Assembly (NCBI GenBank): GCA_965237445.1
Contig: OZ250142.1
Location: forward strand, 124,001-188,000
Origin: G963668185 sp965237445
GTDB lineage: Bacteria; Chloroflexota; Dehalococcoidia; Lucifugimonadales; G963668185
Direction: 5' to 3'
DNA: 64,000 nt
The notes under the pieces were generated by a model that saw only the letters and a list, made by a program, of their open reading frames with translations, was not told where the DNA came from and did not search any database. Positions 1-9,994 of the stretch are shown here, in pieces. Both the position numbers and the translations under genes were made by a program. Positions within the stretch are counted from its first letter, which is position 1; every line of letters begins with the position of its first letter.

Positions 1-2
1 AG

Positions 3-275
3 TCCAGAGAAGCGATGCCGGGGTTCTTCCCGGGACCACCGGACCTGGCCGTGGAAGTGATCTCGCCGAGTGACACGTACTCTGAGGTAGAAGAGAAGGT
101 GGCAGATTGGCTCAATGCCGGGACCCAGGCAGTGGTGGTCGTGGACCCGCGAAGGCGCATGGTGAAGGTGCACCGCTCGGTCACTGACGCCACGGTGCTC
201 ACGGAATCAGACACGCTAGCCGTGGACGACGTTGTTCCTGGGTGGGCGATGCCGGTCAGGGAGATTTTCGAGTAA
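3..275 (+). CDS. Uma2-family endonuclease, C-terminal part (5' end outside window)
   Basis: The reading frame is open to the left edge, so only the C-terminal half is present. The segment PDLAVEVISPSDTYSEVEEK followed by a Val-rich strand (AVVVVDP) matches the core of the Uma2/DUF820 family, a PD-(D/E)XK nuclease fold common in cyanobacteria and Chloroflexota. The acidic residue in EVIS and the Lys of EEK fit the family's active site. The substrate and biological role of Uma2 proteins are not established. An ATG at 15 lies inside the conserved domain and is not the real start. Confidence 0.75.
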   Translation, partial: SREAMPGFFPGPPDLAVEVISPSDTYSEVEEKVADWLNAGTQAVVVVDPRRRMVKVHRSVTDATVLTESDTLAVDDVVPGWAMPVREIFE

Positions 276-487
276 GCGCGAGCGTGACTGGCCGGGCTCC
301 GTCATATTGGCGATGGCCGGCGTGATGGGGACTGCCTGTTCCATGCCACTTCCAGTAATGGTCACCTACCACCGACGCTTGCGATCCGTCAGCGACTCAT
401 CTATCTGCTAGCTCCTCGCTGAAATCTCGCGGGCTCTGTAGTAGCGGGCTCGTGAATTGCCCATTTCACTGATTAGGTCACCAGTTC

Positions 488-1228
488 TTAGGACGGGCTC
501 AGGTACCTGCAAGGGGCCTGAGCGCCACGTTTTCGATAGGTCGCAGGTACTCTTTTCCCAACGTACGCATCCCACACCTCCTGTTCGGCTTCTTTGCCTT
601 CGAAACCGATCCGCTTGGGAATCTGCCCTCCTTCCAACGGGAAGTTCTCCGCCGTTCCCATCAACCACTCTTGCGGTCTGTAAGCTCCCCTCACCACTCC
701 CCTGATATGGGCAAGGACTAACTTGTAATTTTCCGCTCTTTCTATGTTCAACTTCCACAAGCCTCTTACGGCACCGTAAACTCCGCGTTCTCTCCACAAC
801 TGACCGATGGAAATCAGGATCAAACATTCTCTAACCAAGAACTCCTCGGCGCTGTACTCTTGTACGATCTCATTCACATGCCTCGTTCCACGGTCATTCG
901 AACCTGATCCCGAAACCCTGTTGAACAGCCCGGGATATGCATCGATGAGCGCCGCCTCGACCTCCCTTGCTGACGTATCCGACATCCCGTGACGATGAAT
1001 GATGTGCTGCACATCCATACCCAAGGCCCGTATCTCGTGGATTCGCTCGACTTTGGGGTCAGCGGAGTATTGGTCTGGATCCCCGACAACGCCTCTTGCA
1101 TGATCAAACACCCTTTGCTCCTTGCCTTTGCCGACATAGAACGTCTCGCCGTTGCGGGGATCGATCAGTCGATAGACGTAAGAACCCAGGGCACTCACTA
1201 CTTCCTGCGGAAAACCTTCTACACCCAC
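488..1228 (-). CDS. GIY-YIG nuclease-like protein
   Basis: A 246-residue protein. Residues 16-45 contain YVYRLIDPRNGETFYVGKGK and then RVFDHA, the two-strand start of a GIY-YIG catalytic domain (here YVY...YVG) with the conserved Arg region. GIY-YIG domains cut DNA using a Tyr, an Arg and a metal-binding Glu. This version resembles the LEM3-like or stand-alone bacterial subgroup. The C-terminal half (about 120-246) has no motif I recognise. The GTG start is supported by GGAGG nine bases upstream. It stands alone, with no methylase or homing context, so its role is unknown. Confidence 0.6.
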   Translation of the reverse strand: MGVEGFPQEVVSALGSYVYRLIDPRNGETFYVGKGKEQRVFDHARGVVGDPDQYSADPKVERIHEIRALGMDVQHIIHRHGMSDTSAREVEAALIDAYPGLFNRVSGSGSNDRGTRHVNEIVQEYSAEEFLVRECLILISIGQLWRERGVYGAVRGLWKLNIERAENYKLVLAHIRGVVRGAYRPQEWLMGTAENFPLEGGQIPKRIGFEGKEAEQEVWDAYVGKRVPATYRKRGAQAPCRYLSPS

Positions 1229-1404
1229 TTTGCTTTGCCTCCGTTTGGGAAGCGTTAGAGCCTCCTGATGTTGCGCTACTTAGAGTAACGCAGCGGATAT
1301 CTAATGTAGCCTCTGCTTTGCGTAGGATCGTTGAGAAGGGCTCGAACGGCCTTTACCGTGCTGCCACCTAATACAGGGCTGCCCTCTACAAAGATCGACC
1401 GCCG

Positions 1405-3066
1405 CTAGGCGTCCGATCCGTACAACTCGCCGGCCTTATCCGGGGAGACGAGTCCGTTCTCGACATCGCGGCGCACGGCGTCGCGGTCGCGCTGGCGCGG
1501 GTCGCCGTATCCTCCGCCGCCCGGCCACGTGAGCGCCAGCGTGTCGGTGAGCTGTTGGACGGTGGCGTATCCCCTGGCCAGGGCCTCCGGCTCGAAGCTG
1601 ACATCGTGCCCGTTGTCTTCTACCACTGTGCGGCTCCCATCGCCGCCGCCAAAGACGCCCTCGGCGGCGAAACGCAGCCGTTTTGGGTAGAAGAACACGT
1701 CCAGGGGCGGCTCGTGGCCCGGCAGCTTCCCGATCTCAAGACGCTGCCCGGGCGCGCCCCTGAACTTTCCGGCACCGCCTGAGTCAGCGACGAACTCCTT
1801 CGACCTTACCAGCGCGGGACTCCTCACCTCGAACACCTCCACCGGCACGTTTGAGGCGCTACTGGGGAACATGTTCTGGCCCATGCCGTCTCCCGTGCTG
1901 GTGGCTCCTCGGCCGCCGCCGATGAACAGGTGGGCGTTGAACACGCGCCCGCCCGCCTCTGATCCGTATGCCTGTATGGACGACATGAGCCCGTTGCCAG
2001 CCTGAATCCCTTCAGGAACGGCATCGGCCAGCGCACCAAAGATGGCGCCATGCAGGAACCAGCCGGTGTTCACCCGTGCTCCAACCGAGGCCGGAAATTC
2101 GCAGTTCACGACCGATGCTTCCGGCGCCTCCACCGTGATGGGGGCGAAACACCCCTCGTTGACAGGCACGTCCGGCGTCAGTAGGCAGGCCATGGGGTAA
2201 GTTGTGTGGCCGATCGTGTAGATCAGGGTGCAGTTCAGCCCTCCCTGGTCAACCTGCGGCGACGAGCCCGTGTAATCGAACGTCATCTCGTCTCCGCTCA
2301 CCGTGATCTTCACGGCTATCTTGAGCGGCGTCATCAGGCCGTCGGTCTCAACCTCGTTGGCGTACGTCCCGTCCGGCAGTGCCGAGATCGCGCGGCGCAT
2401 GGCGGACTCGGACCGGCCACGGATGGCGGCCGACAGTCCCGCAAGATCCTCTAGCTTGTACTCGTCGAGGAAGTCTACGATCCGGCGCGAGCCCACCTCG
2501 TTGGCGGCCACCTGGGCCTCTATGTCAATGAGCACCATCTCGGCGGCGCGCACGTTCCAGCGGAACAGATCGAACACAAGCTCGTTGGGCTCGTAGCCGT
2601 CGTAGAGCTTGCAGATGGGGATGAAGAGCCCTTCCTCGTACGACTCGCGCACGCGCTTCTGGTCGAGCGTGCCGCCTATGTCGGACACGTTGGCGATGCT
2701 GCCGGCGAACCCTACGAACCGGCCCTGGTGGAAGATCGGCGAGACGATGGCAGTGTCAGGGAGATGCCCCGCGCAGAGCCAGGGATCGTTGGTGATGAAC
2801 ACGTCGCCCGGCTTGAACGACTCGGCGGGGTACTGCTGGAGGATCTTCTTGGTCACGTTGGGCATTGTGAGGTTGAAGACGGGCATGCTCCGGTAAGCGT
2901 GCGCAATGGACCGGCCCTCGGCGTCCAGAATCTCGCAGCCGAAGTCGTTCGCCGACGCGATGATTGTCGAGACGGCCGTCCTGAGCACAGTGGTCCACAT
3001 CTCCTCGGCAACATTGACCACGCGGCTCCACATGATCTCCAGGTCTACGGGGTCGAACTCATCCAT
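1405..3066 (-). CDS. hyuB: Hydantoinase B / oxoprolinase beta-type subunit
   Basis: HyuB subunit of an ATP-dependent hydantoinase/oxoprolinase/acetone-carboxylase-like enzyme, about 553 residues, the usual family length. Typical motifs are ITNDPWLCAGHLPD near residue 97, the SIANVSDIGG stretch, FDYTGSSPQVDQGG near 270 and GGGGYGDP at the C-terminus. With HyuA it would open a cyclic amide or carboxylate substrate using ATP; the substrate cannot be read from sequence. I prefer the ATG at 3066, preceded by GAGGTGGGTGA, over a TTG 18 bases upstream. It overlaps the end of hyuA by 8 bases, so the two are translationally coupled. Confidence 0.9.
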   Translation of the reverse strand: MDEFDPVDLEIMWSRVVNVAEEMWTTVLRTAVSTIIASANDFGCEILDAEGRSIAHAYRSMPVFNLTMPNVTKKILQQYPAESFKPGDVFITNDPWLCAGHLPDTAIVSPIFHQGRFVGFAGSIANVSDIGGTLDQKRVRESYEEGLFIPICKLYDGYEPNELVFDLFRWNVRAAEMVLIDIEAQVAANEVGSRRIVDFLDEYKLEDLAGLSAAIRGRSESAMRRAISALPDGTYANEVETDGLMTPLKIAVKITVSGDEMTFDYTGSSPQVDQGGLNCTLIYTIGHTTYPMACLLTPDVPVNEGCFAPITVEAPEASVVNCEFPASVGARVNTGWFLHGAIFGALADAVPEGIQAGNGLMSSIQAYGSEAGGRVFNAHLFIGGGRGATSTGDGMGQNMFPSSASNVPVEVFEVRSPALVRSKEFVADSGGAGKFRGAPGQRLEIGKLPGHEPPLDVFFYPKRLRFAAEGVFGGGDGSRTVVEDNGHDVSFEPEALARGYATVQQLTDTLALTWPGGGGYGDPRQRDRDAVRRDVENGLVSPDKAGELYGSDA

Positions 3067-5164
3067 GAACGTCACCCACCTCAATTGTCAGATTCAGCCA
3101 CTCGTCAATCCGGGCCGTGTCATTCGGGGCGAGCACGGCGGTAGACTCGCGTTCCTCGACTATCGCCGGCCCCTCGATCACGGATCCGGGTTCCAACGCG
3201 TAACGGTCATAGACCGGGCAGTCGACGTAGCCGTCCGCCGCCTCGAAGTACGCGCTCCGGCTACCGCGATGGGCGGTCGACGCGTCCGCGCCGGGCCGGG
3301 TCGTACGGCGTCGCAGCCGCACCTGCGGCTCAGGCCCCATCGCCTGTAGACGCCAGTTCTGAACCTCGATTGGGATGTCCAGGCTGCGGCGTCCGTACAG
3401 TTCGCGGTAGACATCGCCGAAGTCAGCCGCGATCCGTTCTGCAGACACGGCGTCCAGGGGGCCGTCCGGGACCGGCGTCTGCACCTCATGTATCTGGCCG
3501 GACAGGCGCATGTCTGCTGTGCGCGTGAGCTCCACGTCATCCGCCGGCACGCCTGCGGCCGTCAACATGGCCCGGCCTTGGGCCTCCATCTCACCGAACA
3601 CCGAATTGACCGTCTCCCAGCCGGTGTCCGAAAGCAACGCAGGCAAGGAACGCACGCCTTCGAATGAGAGCGGCACGGTGAGGCAGCCGAGGGCAGACGT
3701 CACACCGGCCCCAAGTGGAGCGATCACCTCCCGCACGCCCAGCCTGCGGGCCACCTCGCACGCGTGCACGGGGCCCGCGCCGCCGAAGGCCATGAGCGCG
3801 TAGTTGCGCGGGTCCTTGTTCCTTTCGATGATGTGGATGCGCGCGGCCGAGGCCATGTTCTCTGCGACCACGCGGTTGATGCCCCACGCTGCTTCGACGG
3901 CGGACAACCCTGCCCTGCCGGCCAGCCCGGCCATGGCATTGGCCCCGGCCTTGGGGTCCAGGCGCATTCTGCCGCCGAGGAAGTACTCGGGATCCAGGTA
4001 GCCCAGCAGAAGGTCAGCGTCGGTGACTGTGGGCTGCACGCCTCCCAATCCGTAGCATGCCGGCCCTGGGTCGGCGCCGGCGCTCTCCGGCCCGACCTTG
4101 AGCAGTCCGAGGTTGTCGATCCACGCAATGCTGCCTCCCCCTGCCCCGATCTCGATCAGGTCCAGCACGGGCGCGATGATCGGGAGGCCGCTCCCCTTCC
4201 TGAACCGCTGGACCCGGTCGATCTCCATGAAGTTGGTGACCGCCGCCCTGCCGTTCTCAATGACGCATGTCTTGGCCGTTGTGCCTCCCATGTCGAGGGA
4301 GACGAGGTCCAGCTTGCCCAGCAGCTTGCCGTAGAAGCCTGCGGCGAGAGCGCCCGCCGCAGGGCCGGACTCCAGAAGTCGGACCGGGTGCCGGCGCGCC
4401 CAGCCGCTGTCCATTACGCCGCCTTCGGACAACATGACGAGCAGCCTGCCGCCGTACCCGTGCTCGGCGAGGCCGGACTCAACCCCCCGAAGGTACTGCG
4501 ACACCGCCGGCTTCATGTAAGCGTCCGCCACAGTGGTGGAGGTCCGCTCGTATTCATTGATGACCGGTGCGACCTCGGACGATATCGAAATGGCCAGGTC
4601 CGGGTGCCGTTCGGCGGCCAGAGCCTGAAGGCTGCGCTCGTGGTCCGCGTTCTTGTAGGCGTGTATGAACGACACAGCCAGCGCCTTCACGCCATGAGCA
4701 ACCAGTTCGTCCACGATGCTCAAGGCCTCTTCCTCGTCAAGCGTCCGAATGACATCGCCGTCGCGGGTAACGCGCTCGCTGACTCCCCGCCTGAGGTGGC
4801 GCGGTACGAGCGGCTCGGGCATTCGGGCGTGGAGGTCGTACATGTCGTACATCTGCTCCCGGCCCATCTCAAGGATGTCCCTGAACCCCTCGGTGGTGAT
4901 CAGCGCCGTTTTCGCTCCGCGGCGCTGGATGATCGAGTTGGTGGTGAGCGTGGTGCTGTGCACAATGACCGACAGTCCATCGAAAGAGGCGCTTGCGGCC
5001 TCAAGCGCCTCAATCGCTCCCTCCATCAGCGCCTGTTGGGGCGCTTCAGGGTTGGTCAGCACCTTGTGTACGCTCACCTCGCCGGTGGACAGGTCCAGCA
5101 GCGAGAAGTCGGTGAACGTGCCGCCGATGTCTATGCTGAGCGCATGCGTTGGGCTATTGGGCAC
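3059..5164 (-). CDS. hyuA: Hydantoinase A / oxoprolinase alpha-type subunit
   Basis: HyuA subunit of 701 residues. It has the ASKHA-type ATPase fold: phosphate-1 motif IDIGGTFTD at residues 11-19, a second DMGGTTAK near 290, the glycine-rich IGAGGGSIAWID near 345 and AFGGAGPVHACEVA near 465. It is expected to bind and hydrolyse ATP to activate the substrate that HyuB processes. First gene of a two-gene operon with hyuB. The GTG start has AGGAAGAGG upstream. The family includes N-methylhydantoinase, 5-oxoprolinase and acetone carboxylase, and no neighbour decides between them. Confidence 0.92.
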   Translation of the reverse strand: MPNSPTHALSIDIGGTFTDFSLLDLSTGEVSVHKVLTNPEAPQQALMEGAIEALEAASASFDGLSVIVHSTTLTTNSIIQRRGAKTALITTEGFRDILEMGREQMYDMYDLHARMPEPLVPRHLRRGVSERVTRDGDVIRTLDEEEALSIVDELVAHGVKALAVSFIHAYKNADHERSLQALAAERHPDLAISISSEVAPVINEYERTSTTVADAYMKPAVSQYLRGVESGLAEHGYGGRLLVMLSEGGVMDSGWARRHPVRLLESGPAAGALAAGFYGKLLGKLDLVSLDMGGTTAKTCVIENGRAAVTNFMEIDRVQRFRKGSGLPIIAPVLDLIEIGAGGGSIAWIDNLGLLKVGPESAGADPGPACYGLGGVQPTVTDADLLLGYLDPEYFLGGRMRLDPKAGANAMAGLAGRAGLSAVEAAWGINRVVAENMASAARIHIIERNKDPRNYALMAFGGAGPVHACEVARRLGVREVIAPLGAGVTSALGCLTVPLSFEGVRSLPALLSDTGWETVNSVFGEMEAQGRAMLTAAGVPADDVELTRTADMRLSGQIHEVQTPVPDGPLDAVSAERIAADFGDVYRELYGRRSLDIPIEVQNWRLQAMGPEPQVRLRRRTTRPGADASTAHRGSRSAYFEAADGYVDCPVYDRYALEPGSVIEGPAIVEERESTAVLAPNDTARIDEWLNLTIEVGDVHG

Positions 5165-5628
5165 TGTACCTCTTCCTGCGGGCGTATGACCGGCGGTTGA
5201 TCGGCAGAGTAGTCTAACAACGGCGCCCTAGCCATTCAAAGAGGTGGGCTCGTTCCATCGACTGGAAGGGTCAGACCCTTGTTGATGTCAACTCTGCACG
5301 GACCAAGAGTGAATGAGTCAGGCATTACCAGCAGATGTGCACACACCTGCCCAGAATGTCGTACGAAGGGTGGCCGCTCAGCCTAGCGCTTGAGAAGCTC
5401 ACGCGGACCAGATGGGAGTCTCTTGAAGTCCACAGCGCACGATTGGAACACCTTCAAACAGCGCGCACCTATTTCTCCAGAGATAGGCAGTTAGATATGT
5501 AGCTGATCGGGGCTGCTACAGCAAGTTCACTGAAGGGGAGTGTCTGCCTTCCGCAATAGAGGTCATGAGCGACTCAACGAGTCATCCTCACGCCCAGTGG
5601 CTCCTCTTGCGTTAAGCCGCCGTGCTCG
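5165..5628. other. Intergenic gap between hyuA and the aminotransferase
   Basis: About 460 bases between the hyuA start and the stop codon of the aminotransferase. I see no convincing ORF, no RNA gene and no strong hairpin with a T-tract. The hyuA promoter should lie in its left part, but I could not identify a convincing -35/-10 pair. Confidence 0.5.
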
Positions 5629-6540
5629 TTACTGGCTAGAGACGGCTGCCATGCTGTCGGCCTGGTCGACTATATCGAGGCCCACAATTTCGCTCCACGC
5701 CGCCAGCAGTCGACGAGTGATCGGACCCGGCACTTCATCGCCAATCTGACGGTTGTCGGCACGGCTCACCGGCAGGAGGCAGTACGGGGTGGTGCACAGG
5801 AACGCCTCATCAGCGTTGTATACGTCGTAGGGCTGAATGTGCTCCACGGAAGTGGGGATTTCCAGCCGGTCTGCCAACTCCAACAGGGTGGCTTGCGAAA
5901 CCCCTTGAAGAGTGGCATCGTCGCCTGGGGTGATCAGCACTCCGTCCGAGACGATGCAGAAGTTGGCACCGGAGCTTTCACTCACATTGCCGTCCATGTC
6001 CAGCAGCAGGGGAAAAGCCTTGGGATCAATATCCTTCACTTCTAACTCGGCAAGCACGAAGTTGAGCCGGTTGTAGTGCTTGATTTTCGGGTCCACCTGC
6101 ATCGATGAGTAAGCGCGCGTCCTGGGAATTACGACGTGGGCGCCCTCGTGGTAAAGCGGTGAGTACCGCGTAAAGTCGATCGGATCGATCCAAACCGCCA
6201 CTGTGGGAGTGATCGCTTCAGTTCCGGGATGGGGCTCGCCCCTGGTAACGATCTGCGTGATCATGTAGTCGCTACCCGAGTGTCGCACCGGCACATTCCG
6301 GTCGACCACCTGCTGCGTGACGGACGCCATCTCAGCCTTTGTCATCTCCGGGTCGATTCGAAGGTACTTTAGCGATCTGTACAGCCTGTCGATGTGGTCT
6401 TTAAGACGGTAAATTCTGCCATTGAACGTTCTGGACGTGTCGAACACCACGTCTCCGAGGCGAAACCCCCGGTCCATCATGCCGATCTTCGCCTCGCTCC
6501 TGGCAACGTACTCGCCATTCAGCCAGATCTGGTACTCCAT
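5629..6540 (-). CDS. Class IV aminotransferase (D-amino-acid/branched-chain type)
   Basis: PLP-dependent fold-type IV aminotransferase, about 303 residues. Signals are the N-terminal YQIWLNGEYV...GFRLGDVVFDTSRTFNGRIYRLKDH block, DPKIKHYNRLNFVLAELEVK holding the likely PLP lysine, and DGNVSESSGANFCIV with the conserved Glu. Likely reactions are D-alanine, branched-chain or aminodeoxychorismate-lyase-like chemistry; sequence alone does not decide. Start: a GTG at 6549 touches the AAAGGAG site, whereas the ATG at 6540 sits eight bases after it, so the ATG is the better choice. Transcribed alone. Confidence 0.88.
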   Translation of the reverse strand: MEYQIWLNGEYVARSEAKIGMMDRGFRLGDVVFDTSRTFNGRIYRLKDHIDRLYRSLKYLRIDPEMTKAEMASVTQQVVDRNVPVRHSGSDYMITQIVTRGEPHPGTEAITPTVAVWIDPIDFTRYSPLYHEGAHVVIPRTRAYSSMQVDPKIKHYNRLNFVLAELEVKDIDPKAFPLLLDMDGNVSESSGANFCIVSDGVLITPGDDATLQGVSQATLLELADRLEIPTSVEHIQPYDVYNADEAFLCTTPYCLLPVSRADNRQIGDEVPGPITRRLLAAWSEIVGLDIVDQADSMAAVSSQ

Positions 6541-6782
6541 GAGATCCACTCCTTTGAATCAGGGTGGGACGCTGCATCGCGAGGCAGGACTTCATCCACC
6601 GGATTCCGCGTGTCAACGTAGCGTACTATATCGACCTGTCAGGCACCCCGCATAGATAGCCAGGAGTTTGACGGCCCCGCTTTGACGCAAGTAGGATACG
6701 AGTTGACTTCAGCCCCAATCGCCTGCGGGCGACGCAAGTTCCAGCGAGCCGGACGGACGGTCCGCTACACAGGAGGCACATC

Positions 6783-7367
6783 ATGACGACCAGGTACGGA
6801 ATACAGGAATTCGTTGGCGACATGTCGGAGCTGATCGACTCGCAGCCAGAACAGGAGAAGCTGTTCAACAAGGGCTCGTCCTACCTGGAACGGCTGATCA
6901 ACAACCCGGAAGCGATCCCGGAGGAGTACAGGCTGCCCTCCATGCAGCGCCGGGGCAAGAACCACGGCTCCTACCTGCTCCACTATGGCGAGGATAACGG
7001 CCTGCTCGTAAGCGCCGTGGTGTGGGGGCCGGGCGACCACACCGGACCGCACGACCACAGGACATGGGGCATGATCGGCGTGATGGGTAACGCGATCACG
7101 GAGACCCGGTTCCGCCGAGTGGATGACAGGGACCGAGAGGACTACGCTGTGCTCGAGAAGGACCGCGTGATGGTGTCCAAGCCTGGCGAGATTTCGTTGC
7201 TGGTCCCCGATGTGGATGAAATCCACCAGATGGACAATCTCACGGACGTGCCGACCGTAGAGATCCACGTCTATGGCAATGACCTTCGCGGGCTGCAGCG
7301 CAGCGCGTTCGACCTGCACTCCGGGAAGATCAAGGAGTTCGTCACCACCCGCTTCGACAACTGCTAG
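6783..7367 (+). CDS. Cysteine-dioxygenase-like cupin protein
   Basis: A 194-residue double-stranded beta-helix protein. The metal-binding cupin motif appears as GPGDHTGPHDHRTWGMIGV near residue 83 (H-x-H), with a distal His in PTVEIHVYGNDL near 168. It resembles the predicted metal-dependent enzymes related to cysteine dioxygenase, which would oxidise a thiol using non-haem iron. AGGAGG lies seven bases before the ATG. Monocistronic. The substrate is unproven; 3-mercaptopropionate or another thiol is equally possible. Confidence 0.7.
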   Translation: MTTRYGIQEFVGDMSELIDSQPEQEKLFNKGSSYLERLINNPEAIPEEYRLPSMQRRGKNHGSYLLHYGEDNGLLVSAVVWGPGDHTGPHDHRTWGMIGVMGNAITETRFRRVDDRDREDYAVLEKDRVMVSKPGEISLLVPDVDEIHQMDNLTDVPTVEIHVYGNDLRGLQRSAFDLHSGKIKEFVTTRFDNC

Positions 7368-7491
7368 CAAAGATTTGCCCCACTGAGGGAGGTCTATGAG
7401 TCGGGGAGAGCAAGAGTGGCGACTTCGTTGGCGACAATCCTTGGCAACACTCTGCGAGCTGCGCCTGCAAGCTTAGGTACGGATTTGGGCA

Positions 7492-8055
7492 TTGCCTGTT
7501 AGAACAGACCTCACGGGTCGCGCCGGCGAGCACTACGTCGCTGCGGAACTAAATCGTCGTGGAGCGTTGGCCGCGCCGTTCTCGGGCAATGTCCAAGGAA
7601 TAGACATTGTTGCTACCGATGAACGCAGAGAGCACGTCGCTTACATTCAGGTGAAGACGAAGCGTGAAGGTGGGAATTGGCAGACCAGCCTGAAGCACGG
7701 ATGGGCCAAGATCACCCCCAAGGGGTGCCGGAAGAGAGGCAAATGTAGAAGTGACTGCACTCCGCTACTGGAAGAAGAAGTCGCTGGAAAGCCCAACCAC
7801 TATTGGGTCTTTGTTTCGCTATTGAAGAACGCCAGTCAGCGCTATTGGGTTGTCCCCGATGATGTTGTTCGCTGCCGACTGGTCAGAGAGTTGCATCTAG
7901 ATTACTTGCTCAAGAACGGTGGCCAGAGACCCGGGAAGAATCATGATTCTCAACATCACGGATTTAGAGACGAAGACCTGCAGCCTTGGGAGGATGATTG
8001 GAGCAGATTGGGCCTGCAGCGGGAGCAGTGGGAGGCAGCACACACGGTCATTTAG
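7492..8055 (+). CDS. PD-(D/E)XK nuclease-like protein of unknown role
   Basis: A 187-residue protein starting with TTG; no ATG alternative precedes the conserved part. The N-terminal GRAGEHYVAAELNRRG, then GIDIVATD and YIQVKTKR, is the alpha-beta-beta layout of a restriction-endonuclease-like fold, with catalytic Asp (GID) and Gln-Val-Lys (QVK). Such domains occur in DUF4365-like proteins, Holliday-junction resolvase relatives and orphan restriction proteins. A Cys cluster (CRKRGKCRSDC) at about residues 84-94 may bind zinc. There is no methylase or helicase nearby, so I assign no function. Confidence 0.6.
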   Translation: MPVRTDLTGRAGEHYVAAELNRRGALAAPFSGNVQGIDIVATDERREHVAYIQVKTKREGGNWQTSLKHGWAKITPKGCRKRGKCRSDCTPLLEEEVAGKPNHYWVFVSLLKNASQRYWVVPDDVVRCRLVRELHLDYLLKNGGQRPGKNHDSQHHGFRDEDLQPWEDDWSRLGLQREQWEAAHTVI

Positions 8056-8170
8056 TGCTCTCAGTTTGACCATCAAACGGATATCTCTTGACCATCTTTC
8101 CAGCTCCGGTGCGACGCACCTGATAACGTAAGCGGAGATAAATCACTTAGCCAACGGGAGAGTCTCGCCA

Positions 8171-9730
8171 ATGACCAGGGACAACTACGACGCCATTGTG
8201 ATCGGGGCGGGGCACAACGGCCTCGTGTCTGCCGGTTACCTTGCACGGGCGGGGCTGTCAGTGCTGGTGCTGGAGCGCCTGGACAAGCTCGGCGGAGCGG
8301 TCACCACTGACGAGTTCGCGCCCGGCTTCCTCGGTCCGATGTGCTCGTACGTAGCCTACATGCTTCAAGGCAAGGTCGTCGACGACCTCGAACTTAAGGG
8401 CCACGGCTTCGAGCTCATCAAAGGGGAAAAGGGCAGTTTCCAGGGCATCCATCCCTTCCTCGACGGCACGTTCTTCGGAGGCCCCGGCATCAACAGCGAG
8501 TTCGACGTCGCAACCCAGATAGCCCAATTCTCAGAAAAGGACTCGCGAAGCTACTTCCAGTGGCGTTCGTTCTGGGACGATGCCGCCGGAATCATGGCGC
8601 CCTACTTCCTCACCGATCCCCCGACCATCGCCGATCTCATGAGCGACGTTCGCGGCACCCGCCAGGAGGAGGTCCTCGAAAAGCTCCTCACCTGGAGCTA
8701 CGCCGACGCGCTGACAGCAACTTTTGAGGACGAGCGCGTCCAGGCACACTTCCTGGGCATTATCGAGATGGACCCCAGCGCGCCAGGGAGCATGCTTGGC
8801 CCGGCCATCGAGCGCGCCGGCGTAGCCGCATCCCGCCCGGAAGACAAGGGCATCCCCCGCATGAGCATGGGCAACATCACCAACGCGCTCGAGAGCTCGG
8901 TTCGCAGCCTGGGCGTCGACATCAGGACGCGTGCGCCCGTGTCGCAGGTCATGGTGGAGGGCGGGCTTGCCACCGGAGTGAGACTGGCGAACGGAGAGAC
9001 GATCACGGCACGCACCGTCGTCTCCAACGCCGACCCAAAACGCACATACGGGACAATGCTGGACGGGGCCGAACTCTCGGAGGACACAGTCAGGCGGGCG
9101 AACGGCTGGAAGACAAGGGCCGGATGCATAAAGTTCCTGGCAGCGATGACCGAGCTCCCGGACCTTTCTCGCTACCTCGGAGACGGCTACGACCAGAGCG
9201 CAATTACGTACATCCACATTGACGAGTCGCTCGCTTACCACCAGCAGAGTTGGGACGACTGCGAGGCGCGCAAGCCAACCTCCTGCCCGATCATGAGCAT
9301 ACAGCTCACGACGGTGGCTGAGCCCGGACTGGTAAGAAGCGGGTCTGGGCACGTGCTGTCAAACTGGGTCACGTACGAGTCGCCAGATCTGGCCGAAGGG
9401 GACTGGAGCGACATAAGAGACAAGGTGGGCGAGCAGATCATCGACGTGATCACAAAGTACGCGCCAAACTTCCGGGACAGCCTGATCGAGTGGACGGTCC
9501 AGACGCCCGTGGACATCGACACGAGGGTCGGCATGACTGACGGCAGCATCTTTCACCTGGACATGGTGCCCAACCAGCTCCTGTCGCAGCGCCATCCGTA
9601 CAAGACCGAAGTTCAGAACATGTACATGTGCGGCTCAGGCACGCACCCGATGGGGTGTGTGACGGGGGCGCCCGGACACAATGCGGCCATGTCGATTCTG
9701 CGAGACCTGGGGAGTGCCGCCGCGGTCTGA
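8171..9730 (+). CDS. FAD-dependent oxidoreductase, PYROXD2/phytoene-desaturase-like (copy 1)
   Basis: A 519-residue flavoprotein. The N-terminal Rossmann motif is AIVIGAGHNGLVSAGYLARA (residues 9-28) with the ERLDKLGGAV second FAD contact. The C-terminal CGSGTHPMGCVTGAPGHNAA is the FAD-binding end seen in PYROXD2 and carotenoid-desaturase relatives. It would remove electrons from a hydrophobic or quinone-like substrate; the true substrate is unknown. GGGAGAG lies eight bases before the ATG. A second copy of identical length follows at 9995. Confidence 0.85.
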   Translation: MTRDNYDAIVIGAGHNGLVSAGYLARAGLSVLVLERLDKLGGAVTTDEFAPGFLGPMCSYVAYMLQGKVVDDLELKGHGFELIKGEKGSFQGIHPFLDGTFFGGPGINSEFDVATQIAQFSEKDSRSYFQWRSFWDDAAGIMAPYFLTDPPTIADLMSDVRGTRQEEVLEKLLTWSYADALTATFEDERVQAHFLGIIEMDPSAPGSMLGPAIERAGVAASRPEDKGIPRMSMGNITNALESSVRSLGVDIRTRAPVSQVMVEGGLATGVRLANGETITARTVVSNADPKRTYGTMLDGAELSEDTVRRANGWKTRAGCIKFLAAMTELPDLSRYLGDGYDQSAITYIHIDESLAYHQQSWDDCEARKPTSCPIMSIQLTTVAEPGLVRSGSGHVLSNWVTYESPDLAEGDWSDIRDKVGEQIIDVITKYAPNFRDSLIEWTVQTPVDIDTRVGMTDGSIFHLDMVPNQLLSQRHPYKTEVQNMYMCGSGTHPMGCVTGAPGHNAAMSILRDLGSAAAV

Positions 9731-9994
9731 TGCGTTCGTAGCGGGTCCAGCCCGGTCAGTAGGGTTATCTGACCTTCAGGCACGGCAGTGCTGGTTCTTG
9801 AATGCCAATCAGGCGCTGACGCTCTGGAGACCGGACCATTGATCACGGCCTTGAATGACGCCAGGCATGCAGGCACCAGCGCCCAGCATCAGATGCAACA
9901 ATCTGGGACAACAACCGTTGGCATGCTAAAGAGAATGCGGAACAGGCGAGTCGGACATTAGCATTACGAATCTGACCAACAGCGAGTACATACG

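Noticed and set aside
3764..5200. Long plus-strand ORF of 478 codons
   Set aside because: Antisense shadow of hyuA in GC-rich DNA; no motif or ribosome site.
8531..9352. Minus-strand ORF of 273 codons
   Set aside because: Lies wholly within the first PYROXD2-like gene in an antisense frame; composition is that of a shadow.
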